Positions 45,820-57,034 of a stretch of 64,000 bases of DNA are shown here, piece by piece (position 1 is the stretch's first letter; the number at the start of each line of letters is the position of its first letter). The stretch is from Neurospora tetraspora (taxonomy: Eukaryota > Ascomycota > Sordariomycetes > Sordariales > Sordariaceae), in the NCBI RefSeq assembly GCF_033439725.1, contig NW_026944384.1:3534001-3598000 (forward strand), in the 5' to 3' direction. The translations under genes and the position numbers were made by a program. The notes under the pieces are model-generated. The model was given only the letters and a program-made list of their open reading frames with translations, did not search any database and was not told the origin of the DNA.

Positions 45820-48696
45820 GATAACAGCTGTGCCAGTCTGGTGGCAAGCGAAGGGAGATGTGAGAGAGTTGAAGAAGTTGTCGGAAGGGAGGGCGACAAG
45901 AGGCAAGGCGATGTGATTGATGGCTGACTAAGTAGGCGCGAGGATCGGTCGATTGCTCGTCGGGGTGGATGAAGGTTCTAGGGGGCCCGGGGCCGCAGGT
46001 CAATCAAACACCAGGTGATGGGAGCCTCTGCTTATTGAGGGGCGGACAGTGGAAGGCTAGGAGTGACGAGATGGTCCTCAGGGAGACGGGAGGGAAGTCG
46101 GGGCGGCGTGAGCGGAGGTAGAGGATTCGGTTCAAGTTGGTCAAGAAGCCGCCGAGATGGGGTGCCGATGGGTTGGTAGCACTGGTGCCTCCTATCCTAG
46201 AGGCGTGCTATTTATTTTATCCTAGTACATACAAAGAATGGATGGTCGTTGTTGGGGGAAAGGACGAAGTATTGTCGAAGATGGCGATTTCAGTTGCGTT
46301 GCAAGGTGAATGGGGCCGCTTGCTTGAAGAGGATGCTCGGCTCGGGCTGTGCAAGTGAAGATGCCCGGGGCTTATTGTTGGTACGTAGGGGGAAACAGCG
46401 ACACTGGCGTAGCTGCATGACTGTGCAGCGCATTCACTTTGGATGGAGGTGCTTTTAAATGCGGATGGAAAGGGAATGGGCGAAACCTGGCTGGCAGGCA
46501 CAAGGCGAGACAGGGCAACAGGAGTGGGGAAAACACTGCAGCGTCAGTGAGCGACAAGCAGGCAGTATCCATTCCCCGGTCACGCTCTCGGGTCACTGCC
46601 GTTCTCAACGGTTGGGCGTAAACTCCAGCTCGTCTTGCTGATGTTCGTATTCTTCCTGGAGGGTTTGATCATGTTCTTTCTTTAAATTTCTAATACGTAT
46701 TATGGCTGGCCCGGTTTGATGGCCAGTTGGTAGGCAAGAATGGCGGGCCGCTATAGATATCGCCGAGCCAGATGCCATGCAGGTTACGCCATTGTAGCAG
46801 TTACTATTCAGGGGATGGGCAGTGGAGGTCAGGTCCCGACACACGCCAGTCCTGTCGCTACCTTATCTAGCGTGGTGTAGACGCAGCGGGCTGTCTATCG
46901 GCGGCTGTATAGTCATTGTCCCTCTTTGCATCCACGTTCTTGAGCTTCCATGCATGTCTCCATTGCTCTCATAAAACTAATATCCCACAGATAGTCGTTG
47001 CCATGCTGTTGGCTTGGGAAGAGACGTGACAGTTTGGAAGCAAGTAAGCAAAACAATAGTCGTGATCACTGCGCACCGACACATCGAGACATACGGGAGA
47101 CTCCAAACTCCAGAGTCCCCAGGTCTGGACTTGACAAAGTCCGGTGACTGTCCTGCAGCCTCATGACATACATTGTGTGTAGGCCCCTCTTATTGATGCA
47201 ACAACACAGATCTCGAGAGCCATCAGCTGGTGCAACTCTGTGACATCAAACCATCACAATAGGTACTGGGGGGAGTGGGCAATTCGGATATTGTCAGCAA
47301 AGACAAGCCAATTTCCTCCTTTGATCATCATAGGGCGATGGCTATACGGTGGCCACCAAGGTTCAGCTAGCGAGTGATTGTCCGTCCCATCCGAGACCCA
47401 GCAATTTTCGGTCGAAAGTCTGGAGTTTGGACGCCGTTTGTCAATCTCGGAAAGACGGGCTCGGGATGGTGGCACTAGGTATCTCTCAAGAATGTTGTTT
47501 GGAGTCAAGAGCGTGCCATGTTCAGACTTCAGAACGCAAGGAAGACGACGAGCCCAAGCTGCACATTGAGGTTGTATCGAGGTCGCGCGGGAACGAGACG
47601 AACCCAGGTGCGCAACGGTTATTCGCCCATGACGCTCTGCATGGCGCTTAGAGCACGACGGTGGCTGGCCAGTGGGAGTTCAATAAATGATGTTGCGAAT
47701 CTCGACCTCTGCCCGGGATGCTTTGGAACTTGCGTTCAGTTGGTGAGGCCTGCGCTTTGTTCGCATACATACCTCTTCATAACCCCGCGAAGGACCCTGG
47801 TTTTGTCACTTCAGCTCGTCCCGCCTTAGCTCCCCCTGTTCGGACCGTATCACTAATGGAGGGGTGACCTCATATCTCAGATACTGTAGGGTTACTATCG
47901 AAGAGATTGGTGATGGGAGCGAAAGAAGGGAAGGGAGGGATATGGATAGACATAACCAGACCACGAAGCAGATGGAGACGGGGAAGAGTTGTTTGCGAGA
48001 TCGGCCACCGAGCAAAAGCACGGGCAAAGAGCATGGAAGCGGAGGCTTGCTCAGTCCTTGCCTTTGATCACCACTCGGCTTTGCATCCGAACTCCCACTC
48101 CCCTGGAAGGACCACTCCCGCCGGGCATAAGTAATATGCATATCTCGGAATCATGGGGCAAACGAAGTATCTTGATCAATATCGATAACTAGCACGTAGG
48201 TATGCATATCTCGGAAGCAGGTGCCCTAGGGAACTATTATTACAGTAGGTTTGTACGGCAAGAAGGCCATCGGCAAATTCACTTCTAACGATGCCCAGAG
48301 GTCGCATTCGTTATCGTCCTGCATACTATTCGTCTTATCAAACTGTTAGTAGCCTTAACAGTTTGTACCAATTTTGCAACCACTTTCCTTGACAATCAGA
48401 AAACAATTCGAGGCCATTCAGTGGTTTTCTGTTAAGCGTCTGAACACACAGAATGCCCACCGCTGACAGCTGCGGAGCTTGGCTACACTATCATCGCCAT
48501 GATGTCAATTTCGTCTTCTGGTTACGGAGCTAGAACTAGTATCACCGAACTCAAGGCTTCTAGACCCCAGCACGAGGTCTTCAGGAATTGCAAAAGATCG
48601 TGCGCGGCGCTCGGCCATGAGGTGAACCAGTCAAGTTACTCAATTGATCTCTAATTACACAGAACAGCCCCGAAGCTGCGACAGTTCACGACTACA
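45820..48696. other. Divergent intergenic region, 2.9 kb
   Basis: Lies between the F-box gene (-) and the AIM18-like gene (+). Only short frames. A 16-bp direct repeat TATGCATATCTCGGAA occurs at 48135-48150 and 48201-48216, 66 bp apart. Confidence 0.5.
48135..48216. repeat. Pair of 16-bp direct repeats
   Basis: TATGCATATCTCGGAA appears twice (48135-48150 and 48201-48216), about 480-560 bp upstream of the AIM18-like start codon. It may be a regulator site or a remnant duplication. Confidence 0.8.
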
Positions 48697-49869
48697 ATGC
48701 TTCGCCAGTCGACCTTCAAGCAACTGCTCAGGTCCCTTGGATCCGCGGCCAAAGCCGCAACACGAACTCCCGCTTCGCGCCGAACCTTCCTGAGCCCTCC
48801 GCGAAGCCAACCCAACGAGCACCTCAACCGCCTCGACGTCAACAAGCTCTCGGAGCAACAAATCAAGTATGCCCGCAACCGCCGCGCCTTCCTCTGGACG
48901 GGGCTCTTCTGCAGCGTCAGCTCCATGATCTACGCCGGCTACCTCATCAAGCTCGAGCTCGAGAATTCGCCCGTCCAGGCCGACTCCAGCCTGCCGTCGA
49001 CCGACCCTCTGGCCGGCACCAACGCCGCCGAGCGCAAAGTAGTCGTGCGCGACGAAGAAGGCCACGAGCTCGTCCCGACCGGCAACAGCACCGTCCCGAC
49101 CTTCCCGCGCACGCTCGAGCTCGGTAGCTTTGAGGGGGCCATCGCTCCCGGCGCCTCCGCCTCGGGCCTGGCCACGACCATCACCGGCGCCGACAAGACC
49201 GAGTACACCCTCGTGGGCTTCGGCCTGCGCACCGTCACCTTCGTCGGCATTCAGGTCTACGTAGTCGGGTTCTACGTCGCCACCGCCGACGTGGCCTCGC
49301 TGCAGTCGGCGCTGACCAAGAAGGTCAATCCGATCGCCACGACGCTCGTGCCTGGTGAGCGCGACCAGCTGCGCACCGACCTTCTCGACCCTGCCAAGGG
49401 CGAAGAGCTCTGGGATGGCCTGCTGGCGAACGGAATCCCTGCGCGGTCCGTCTTCCGCGTGATCCCCGTGCGCGACACCGACTTCCACCACTTGAGGGAT
49501 GGCTTTGTGCGCGCGATCCAGGCTAGGGCTGGCAAGGTCGAGGACGAGCAGTTTGGCGAAGCGATGAAGCACTTCAGGCAGATTTTCAATCGCGGGAAGG
49601 TTCCGGCGAAGAAGGAGCTTCTGTTGATTCGTGATGGAGAGGGTAAGTTGATTGTTGTGTACGATGATGGCGGCAACAAGAAGGAGGGAAGGCCGGCAGG
49701 GAGACAGTTGGTTGGAATTGTTGATGACGAGCGCGTCTCGCGTGCCCTGTGGTTGAACTACTTGGCTGGTAAAAAGGTTGCCAGCGAGCCGGCGAGAAAG
49801 AGCATTGTTGAGGGCATCATGGAGTTTGTGGAGAGGCCAGTTGGAACTGTTGCAGCCCAGGTGGTATAG
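48697..49869 (+). CDS. AIM18/FMP22-like mitochondrial chalcone-isomerase-fold protein
   Basis: A single exon of 390 aa. The first 35 residues are Arg/Ser/Thr-rich without acids (MLRQSTFKQLLRSLGSAAKA), a strong mitochondrial presequence. One membrane segment lies near residues 68-86 (FLWTGLFCSVSSMIYAGYLI). The chalcone-isomerase-like domain (about 165-385) shows TEYTLVGFGLRTVTFVGIQVYVVGFYVA at its start, and later FHHLRDGFVRAIQAR, ELLLIRDGEGKLIVVYDDG and a final LWLNYLAGKKVASEPARKSI. Yeast Aim18 and Aim46 are inner-membrane proteins of this fold without isomerase activity. A 430-codon minus-strand frame across the same DNA is its mirror and is not called. Confidence 0.9.
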   Translation: MLRQSTFKQLLRSLGSAAKAATRTPASRRTFLSPPRSQPNEHLNRLDVNKLSEQQIKYARNRRAFLWTGLFCSVSSMIYAGYLIKLELENSPVQADSSLPSTDPLAGTNAAERKVVVRDEEGHELVPTGNSTVPTFPRTLELGSFEGAIAPGASASGLATTITGADKTEYTLVGFGLRTVTFVGIQVYVVGFYVATADVASLQSALTKKVNPIATTLVPGERDQLRTDLLDPAKGEELWDGLLANGIPARSVFRVIPVRDTDFHHLRDGFVRAIQARAGKVEDEQFGEAMKHFRQIFNRGKVPAKKELLLIRDGEGKLIVVYDDGGNKKEGRPAGRQLVGIVDDERVSRALWLNYLAGKKVASEPARKSIVEGIMEFVERPVGTVAAQVV

Positions 49870-50290
49870 ACAATATACGGATAAAATGAGATCTACAAAT
49901 ATCTGGGCCGAAAAATGATCTTCGTGAAAGAATATAGTATGCATGAGATGCCTTTTTTAAACCACAAAGTCACAATTCAAGCATCGTATACGTTTGGCCA
50001 TGATGTTCGGATATTCCAATGTTTTTGTTTCCGCAAAATGCTTCAGACGAATAGCCGCCGTATGATAGATCCCTGGGTATCCGATCCCGCGATTTTAAAA
50101 ACTAGCAGAAGTAGAGCCCCAATGGCGCCACGCACACCACGGGGTTCCCTTGATGCCTCCCACCATGTGAGCCTCTCGAGCGCCTTTCCCCTTGGCCAAA
50201 CCCTCTCCCTGTAGAGGTTTCTTTCAAACCAGACAGTCGTGTTCTTCGTAAACACCGATATTGTTTCCATCGTGTCTTGCGGAGAGCGAC
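49870..50290. other. Convergent spacer
   Basis: 3' flanks of the AIM18-like gene (+) and the glutaredoxin gene (-). Nothing else seen. Confidence 0.5.
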
Positions 50291-50951
50291 TTAGAGAGCG
50301 CCAGCCTCCTGGAGGAGCTCCTGGATCTTCTTGCCGTTCTTGCCGTTCTTGACAACAGCCTCGAGATCGGAGTTACCGCCAATGTGCTGCTTGCCGATGA
50401 AGATGTTGGGGACAGTGCGTTGGCCGGTCATCTTGAGAAGGGCGTCCTGGATATCGGAACCGTCGCTCTCCTGGTTGAGCTCGTAGGTGGTGTACTTGGC
50501 ATTGAGGCCGTCGAGGATCTGCTTGGAGTTGGAGCAGTAGGGGCAGTAGGACTTGCTGAAGACAACTGTTTGCGACGATGAACCGTTAGCAATGGGTTGC
50601 TTCATGCGGCAGACAGCAAGACATCTGCAATTAGCTGCATGGAGGAGCGATCGGAACAGCGAGTCTCCGCAAGAGATACACGATCAGGGTTCTCGAGCGA
50701 ACGGTGCATGCACCAGACCGTCGGACTCGCGCACACACATGGAGCGCACGTGTAGCGGCCCGTGCCGATGCAGCTGATGACTTCGCGCGACTTCATGCCG
50801 CCAGTGCGCAGGGGAACGCAGAAAACGGTTAAACGTGAAGTAGTCACATACCGACAGCGTTGTCGTTGATCAGCTGCTTAGCCTTCTGAGTAGCGGCGTC
50901 GGACATGGTGGATGTTGTGCTGGAGAAGAATCGGCGGAAGATGAAGGACAT
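50291..50951 (-). CDS. Dithiol glutaredoxin (CPYC), possibly dual-targeted
   Basis: Glutathione-dependent thiol oxidoreductase. Exon 1 is 50951-50852 and exon 2 is 50565-50291; the 286-nt intron starts GTATGT and has a CTAAC branch site before CAAACAG; phase 1+2, 124 aa. The active site is SYCPYC (Cys41/Cys44), followed by the cis-Pro loop RTVPNIFIG and the glutathione-contacting GGNSDLEA. The first 15 residues (MSFIFRRFFSSTTST) form a short amphipathic, Arg-containing leader followed at once by a second Met (MSDAATQKAK), the usual start of cytosolic glutaredoxins. Leaky scanning could give mitochondrial and cytosolic forms, as known for yeast Grx2. A TATA-like ATATATATC lies about 35-45 nt upstream on the minus strand. 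Confidence 0.93.
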
Positions 50952-53522
50952 GGAGGTTGCGCGGGGTTGAGGTCCAAAAGGAGCGATATATATACAAGCG
51001 GGAAGGGAAAGGGTTTTATGTTGAACAGTTGGAGAAGGTCGGTTGGGGAAACTAAGCACTGCAGAAAGCGAAGCGTTTGGAAGGCGTGTGTGACCGTGTG
51101 TCAAACTAGGGTGGGCACAACGGGATAGATATGAGGGGTGGGAATGGCGATTGCGACATTCGGTGTGAATTTGTCACGACTCCAGTTATGGAAGGCTCCC
51201 TCATATCACACTTTCGGCGCGCAAGATGCCGCAAAGTCGCCGACTCGATCAGAATATTTGCGGAGTAATTCCAGTTTCCACATTACTAATGGCAACAATT
51301 CGAATTCAATCCTACCGGTTGAAGTCCGCCGGTCTCACGGTGTGTCTCGAGCATCAGATATAGGGACGAATGTCGCCATCATCTCTGATTTTTGCGCTCA
51401 ACAATTCAAATCTTTGCCGTCTCGACTACACGGCTCATCCTTGGAGCTTGCATGGACACAAACAACCCAATGACGCAAAGGCATTTCCGACCGCGCGATT
51501 CACCCGCGATTCACCAGAAAGCCATCTTCGAATCCCCGCCGTTATCTTAACTCCCCGTTCCTATGACCCCACTTCCCCAACCTTCAAGCCACGATGTCTG
51601 TGCTGAGATTCGGCAAGCCTTCGCGCAAGTGTTGAAGTTGAAAATAAAAAGAATCTCGGATCTATAAGTGCCGATGACATTGCTCCTCACTAGTATTTTC
51701 GCATTCTCTAATAATTCAAGGGTCTTGATGCCTCGGTACCCATGGCGATAAGAAGAGGGCAGTCCGCAATCGGCCGAGCTGCAATGCTGACAGGGACTTC
51801 ATCAAAACAGCGAGGATAGCCGCCATCAAGGGTTCCACTCGGGACGCCGACTTCAGCCACGGCCAGCCGGGGGCAGTTGGTGTCCGGTCTGGTGAAGCGA
51901 ATACAACGCTTCATACCCTGGATCAGCCTGGCAAGCCCGGTCCTTTCCAGCACTGTGCTCTAGAGAACTCAAATCGGACCAAATCGCAAACTCTGGTGAG
52001 GCGGATAATCCGGCGTTTCCCATTGGAGCGACGATGAAGCTATTCACAGCATGTGAGGGGATCAGAAGGTCGGCAGCCTTGGACCCGGCCATGACTTCAT
52101 CTGGGAACGAAATGCATGTCATCGACTTTGTTGCCGCCACGGCATCGTGATCCCTGGCTTGGTCCCTGTCCACATTTCCCCAGAGCCGAGGGCCAGACGG
52201 CTCCACGGGTCTTGGAAAGTGATGCACGTGAGTAACCCCGACGCTCTTATTCCAGGTTCGGCACAGTGAACCACGTTTGCCGGTTGATCATAGACTCCGT
52301 GGTGAGTTTTCAGCCAGTTGAGCTCTCCAACGCGCACTAGAAAACGAGGCGAAGAGAGGCTGAGCGGAAAAGATTAGCGTCCTCTTTCTTTCGACGTTAC
52401 CCGACTCACCCGACACTGACAGTGTACGATTCTCTTGAAGATGAGGCGATGACTGGAGGTGGTGTCCCTACCTTAATCTCACAACAACAGCCCGTTGAGT
52501 TCACCAATGGCTTGCCCGATTCGAGGCCCTGAAGCGGCTTGTTGCAGGGAGCCACATAACATGTAGAGGCATGATGCAAGACCCCAAAGATACTTGGAGT
52601 GGAGATTACAAGTGGTCGAAGAAGAAGTCTGGGGATCTTACAGATTTGAGAACAATGTCTGAAGAGACTGTTGAGCTCGTGAGATGAACACCATGAGCCA
52701 GTTGATGAACGTGCAAGTCATGACGGATTACCTAATGATACCAATGTGGCCAATGGGAGCAGTTTCAGAAGGCACCCCGGGGCAGGAGTAACGGGCAAGC
52801 TTGCCTTGGCCTTGGGAGTTGGGGCCACTTTTAGCGGCTCCGTGGGTTCTTCCCTTTCGGACGGGTGTTCAGATGAAAAGTTGGGATCCCGGTCGCGCTT
52901 TCAGGCTCCATGTGCAACCTTTCCATCTGACTTCAAAACTGTCCTGACACGAAAAACCGCCACCGTCCACTTCAAGCTGCACCCTCAAACCTCAAACATC
53001 AACCCGAACCTGGTCTCCCACCCTGTCCGCCGCCATCCACACCATTCGCACCCAACCTTGCCGGCATTGCTAGACTTGTCCAACCCAATCGGTTGTGTTG
53101 CCAAAGACGCCCACTCCCGCATCTGCGCAACAGCCTGAAAAAGGACCCTTGGACCCCGAGGCGGTGATCGTCGTTCTAATCGTCATTTCCCTACCAATTT
53201 TGAATACGGGTGTCAAGGACAACTGGTCTCTCGTACCCTTCTTCGCCAGCCCACGAAGAAAGAAAATTACAGCCCCAGCTTCGCGATTGGTCTCACGCCC
53301 TTCTACCCATCTAGATCTTGTCCGCCGTTGATTGCTCGACGCCTGCGGCCAAGTCGATAGCAGCGCCGTATCATACGATCTCACCAGTCAAAAAGGTCAA
53401 CCCAATTACCCCCCAAACCGGCCAGATCAACTATAATAGACTTTCCAGATTTCCACCTTTTCTTCTCTCTTTTGCAGCAGGTCAACGGCATACTGTCGTA
53501 AGACCAGCCCACAGTCGCAAAA
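50952..53522. other. Intergenic region, 2.6 kb
   Basis: Promoter region of the glutaredoxin gene (-) and of the BAG gene (+). The last 500 bp contain no ATG at all, only a CT- and CA-rich leader. No gene recognised. Confidence 0.5.
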
Positions 53523-54860
53523 GTGGCTTCCGGAGGAGATTCGGCATCGTCAGGTGCCTTGATTGCCCAGCTTGCCAACATCACGTCCTTCTTAAAAGTT
53601 CCGACTCAGTTGCAGCCTTACCTCGAGACCACCGCTGAGCATCTGGCCTCAGCTTCAGAGTATCTTCAGTCAGCGACCGGTCTTTCGCCCACCCAGGTCT
53701 ACACTGCTGCCGCCGGTACACTCCTCGCTCTGAGCGTCATCCCCGTCGTCGCCGCCCGGAAATCCAAAAGCAGAAAGGGAGGAAAGATGTCTTGGTGGGG
53801 GCGCCCCAGCTTGTCGTCTTGGAACTCGGGTTTTGGCCAAGGGGGTGTGCCGAGTGTGAGTGAGGAAGATTTCAGCTACATCACTACCGAGGATCTTGAC
53901 AGTCCTCGGTACAATCAACGCTATGACTATAGTCGGTCACTACCGGCTCTTGTTCCGGGTACCAGCAGGTACGAAGAACCAGAAGACGACGCTCTAAACA
54001 TTGTTTACAAGAACGCCGTGTACCCTGAGGGGTTTCCTGCGTACTCGATTGGCGACGGCAAACTTCTGGTCAGTGATGTGAAGGAGCGAGTGAAGCTGAT
54101 CTTGGGAATTTCCGATCGCCACGGGAGAATCCGTCTGTACTACAAGGGTCGGCGCTTGAGGGATGATGACAGGCCTGTCAGAGAGTATGGAGCCAAGCAC
54201 AACAGCGAAATCACGGTTACGATAAGCGAGCGTGAATCCGAGAGCAGCAGTGATGTGGGGAGCGATGAGATTGTTATCGTTGATCGTGACGGGCATGAGG
54301 TCCGCGAAGAACCTGAGCCGTCGAAGAAGCATCGCAAGAAGCGCAGAGGCAGGACCAGGGACGAGCGCGGTGCCCGCAGCCCTCAGAGCCCGCAAGAGAA
54401 TGCTTCAGATGTTGGTCTCAGAGTGCCGACTGAAGATGCTCGGAAGAGGGCAGCTTCACGAGTTCGAAATCACTCCCCTTCAGCCGAGTCCGGCTTTTCG
54501 GCAGCATCCGGGGTGTCCGGGGTCTCGGCAATCTCCGCTATCTCGGCCGGTAGCGTCACTCGCGCCAGCCCGGCCTCAGTTGCCCCGGGCGGTCCCATCG
54601 AGAAGCTCGATCAAATCGCCGCCCACTTCAACGACACACTCCTGCCATTGTGCCGACAATTTGCGGCCCATCCTCCTTCGGATCCTAAGAAGAGATCAGA
54701 GGAGCACCTCAAGCTTTCAGAGACGATCCTACAGCAGGTCCTCCTGAAGTTTGACGATATCGAAACGGGAGGAGATGTTGCAGTTCGCACAAGGAGGAAA
54801 GAGATGGTGAAGCAGTGCCAGGATATTCTGAAGACGCTCGACGAGGCTCTCAAGGCATAG
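53523..54860 (+). CDS. Membrane-anchored ubiquitin-like/BAG domain protein (start codon reads GTG)
   Basis: Hsp70 nucleotide-exchange regulator family (yeast Snl1-like). The frame codes for 445 aa counted from GTG 53523. The N-terminal part (ASGGDSASSGALIAQLANIT) has helices leading to one membrane segment (about 58-77, QVYTAAAGTLLALSVIPVV) followed by a basic stretch (RKSKSRKGGK), as in ER-anchored BAG proteins. A ubiquitin-like fold lies at about 175-240 (VKERVKLILGISDRHGRIRL ... EYGAKHNSEITVTI). The BAG domain is about 350-443 (IEKLDQIAAHFNDTLLPLCR ... MVKQCQDILKTLDEAL). There is no in-frame ATG before Met89 (53787), and a TAA lies just upstream of the frame. Context CGCAAAAGTGGCTTCC would be an ideal Neurospora start if GTG were ATG. 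Initiation at GTG, an undetected upstream exon, or a start-loss allele are all possible. Confidence 0.85.
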   Translation: MASGGDSASSGALIAQLANITSFLKVPTQLQPYLETTAEHLASASEYLQSATGLSPTQVYTAAAGTLLALSVIPVVAARKSKSRKGGKMSWWGRPSLSSWNSGFGQGGVPSVSEEDFSYITTEDLDSPRYNQRYDYSRSLPALVPGTSRYEEPEDDALNIVYKNAVYPEGFPAYSIGDGKLLVSDVKERVKLILGISDRHGRIRLYYKGRRLRDDDRPVREYGAKHNSEITVTISERESESSSDVGSDEIVIVDRDGHEVREEPEPSKKHRKKRRGRTRDERGARSPQSPQENASDVGLRVPTEDARKRAASRVRNHSPSAESGFSAASGVSGVSAISAISAGSVTRASPASVAPGGPIEKLDQIAAHFNDTLLPLCRQFAAHPPSDPKKRSEEHLKLSETILQQVLLKFDDIETGGDVAVRTRRKEMVKQCQDILKTLDEALKA

Positions 54861-55834
54861 TATGGATGGTCATAGGCGCAGTGCCCGGATTTTTATCATT
54901 TTCAAGCTTCATGATCGGCATGAGAATGGAAGGACTTAGGTGGTTCCTCGTTATAAAGTCGACATTTCTTCGGTATTTCAGCCATGTGAAAGGCGTATCG
55001 GGGTTGCTGGTTCGACGTCACCAGCTGCTCATATCTGTTGCGCTTATACTTCTTTAATTGCTTTTTCGGGTTGAAGGTTTCCCGTATCTCATGTCCCGTG
55101 GTGTGACAAGAGAACATGGAAGTTAAAGAGAGTCTAGCGTTTTGTGCATAGAGCGTGGTCAGAAGTGGTGGGATGTTGTTGACCAGGTCATAGATGGCAA
55201 TTGACTGGCGTCCCTCCCAAAGTCCCAGTTCACGGTTCGCGATGCATTCAAAGACCCGTTGGTAACTACCTTGATGGCTAGCAGTGACGTGACAGTGATC
55301 GTCCGTCCTGTTGGTTGTGAGCAGCCGTCGCTCAAAGTGATGACCTTAACATAGCAAAGGCCACAAAACAACAATGCTGACCATCGATTTGAAATCCAAT
55401 TCACTTATCAGTGTCCTCTGATGAGATTATAATCATTATACCCATGAGATAACCACTGCAAGCACCTTGGAATCCGAATCAAGGGGGTGCGTGATAAGGT
55501 TATCAGCGTGGTTGTCTCGCGCCACAGGAACGCCAAGACACGGAGAAGGAAGCAAAATCAGCCCCACCAATTGCAGACTGTAGGTCTAACCCTACCCCAA
55601 CGCCTCAGGCAGCAAAGGCCACACTGGCTGGCAAGCCTCCACCGCTTCCGAAAGCGGACTAGTGCATATCTCCCAACACCAAGCACACGGGCAATTTTCA
55701 GCACACACAAAAAAGTCGCAGACCGTCAACCATCGCGAGGTAAGAGCCAGACTTGCTGCCCATTTGATCAGCCGGAGCTTGACGGACTGATCGCTAATCC
55801 TCCTTCTTTGTCAACCCAGTCTTCCCCGGCAAAG
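54861..55834. other. Intergenic region before the ribosomal protein gene
   Basis: Holds the 3' flank of the BAG gene and the promoter and leader of the uL13 gene. No other gene seen. Confidence 0.5.
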
Positions 55835-57034
55835 ATGTCTTCTTTCGAGTCTGTGGTACGTTGCGAAACCCCGAAACCGATTTGATGATGGATGTGGTTT
55901 CCACCGGTTCCATATCCGTATCGCGACGAATGGCTAGGTTGCCGACCGCTGCAGCGACACCGAACGAGATGGAGACGACATGTTCGATACGGCGACGATA
56001 CGGATATTGGATCGGGGGAAATCTGGGAACATTGCACGCCGAAAGGGACCGTTCGACGGCAAGGGTGCGGTAGCAGCAGTTTTGTGATGGCTAACCTGTT
56101 GCTTTACAGGTCGTCATCGACGGCAAGGGCCACCTCCTCGGTCGCCTCGCCAGCATCGTCGCCAAGCAGCTCCTCAACGGCCAGAAGATCGTTGTTGTCC
56201 GCTGCGAGGCCCTCAACATCTCTGGCGAGTTCTTCCGCGCCAAGCGTACGTTACACCTTCACTCCTACACGAAACCGAAAGAAACATGACTGCGACAACG
56301 GACAAGCTTGGGAGGATATTGGAATTGGGCACAGCAAGAGGAGGGTAGATTGGGAATCGCAGTCATGGGCGAAACGAACAATGAGGACCGAACGACGAGA
56401 ACAGTCAAACTGACACGAAACCACGATTATAGTCAAGTACCACTCGTACCTGCGCAAGATGACCCGGTACAACCCCACTCGCGGTGGTGAGTTACAGCCC
56501 TCCCGAAACGACGACGACGACGACGGTCGAGTTCTCAGTCAGACGATACTGACTGCCCACAGGTCCCTTCCACTTCCGCGCTCCTTCCCGCATCTTCTAC
56601 AAGGCTGTCCGCGGCATGATTCCCCACAAGACTGCCCGTGGCGCCGCTGCCCTTGAGCGCCTCAAGGTCTTCGAGGGTGTCCCTCCCCCCTATGACAAGA
56701 AGAAGAAGATGGTCGTTCCCCAGGCTCTCCGTGTCCTGAGACTCCAGCCCGGTCGCAAGTACTGCACCGTTGGCCGTCTCAGCTCTGAGGTCGGCTGGAA
56801 GTACGAGGATGTTGTTGCCAGGTACGTTGGTTCTGTCAGAGCTGAGGCTCTTGCTCTCCGAAAGAGCGCGCCGTTTGATGCTAACTGTTTGGTAGACTCG
56901 AGGAGCGCCGCAAGGCCAAGGGCGCCGCCTACTACGAGCGCAAGAAGCTCGCCGCCCGCCAGCTTTCCGAGGCCAAGAAGAGCGCCAAGGTCAACGACAA
57001 GACCGCCGAGGCTCTCAAGGAGTTTGGTTACTAG
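55835..57034 (+). CDS. 60S ribosomal protein uL13 (L16/L13a)
   Basis: Large-subunit ribosomal protein. Five exons: 55835-55855, 56110-56245, 56433-56486, 56563-56821 and 56896-57034; phases 0, 1, 1 and 2 all close, 202 aa, the normal length. The product begins [20 protein letters not shown], continues with [48 protein letters not shown]-like sequence and [20 protein letters not shown], and ends in a Lys/Arg-rich helix with EALKEFGY. Many introns near the 5' end are typical of fungal ribosomal protein genes. Intron 1 (254 nt) is long and contains a 12-bp perfect inverted repeat (55912-55923 with 55996-56007), so it can form a hairpin. Confidence 0.95.

Noticed and set aside
48655-49944. 429-codon minus-strand frame opposite the AIM18-like gene
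   Set aside because: Gly/Asp/Glu/Ala-rich mirror frame; the plus strand encodes the recognised protein.
55883-56109. C/D-box snoRNA in intron 1 of uL13
   Set aside because: A TGATGA is present, but no CTGA D box or closing stem at a suitable distance.
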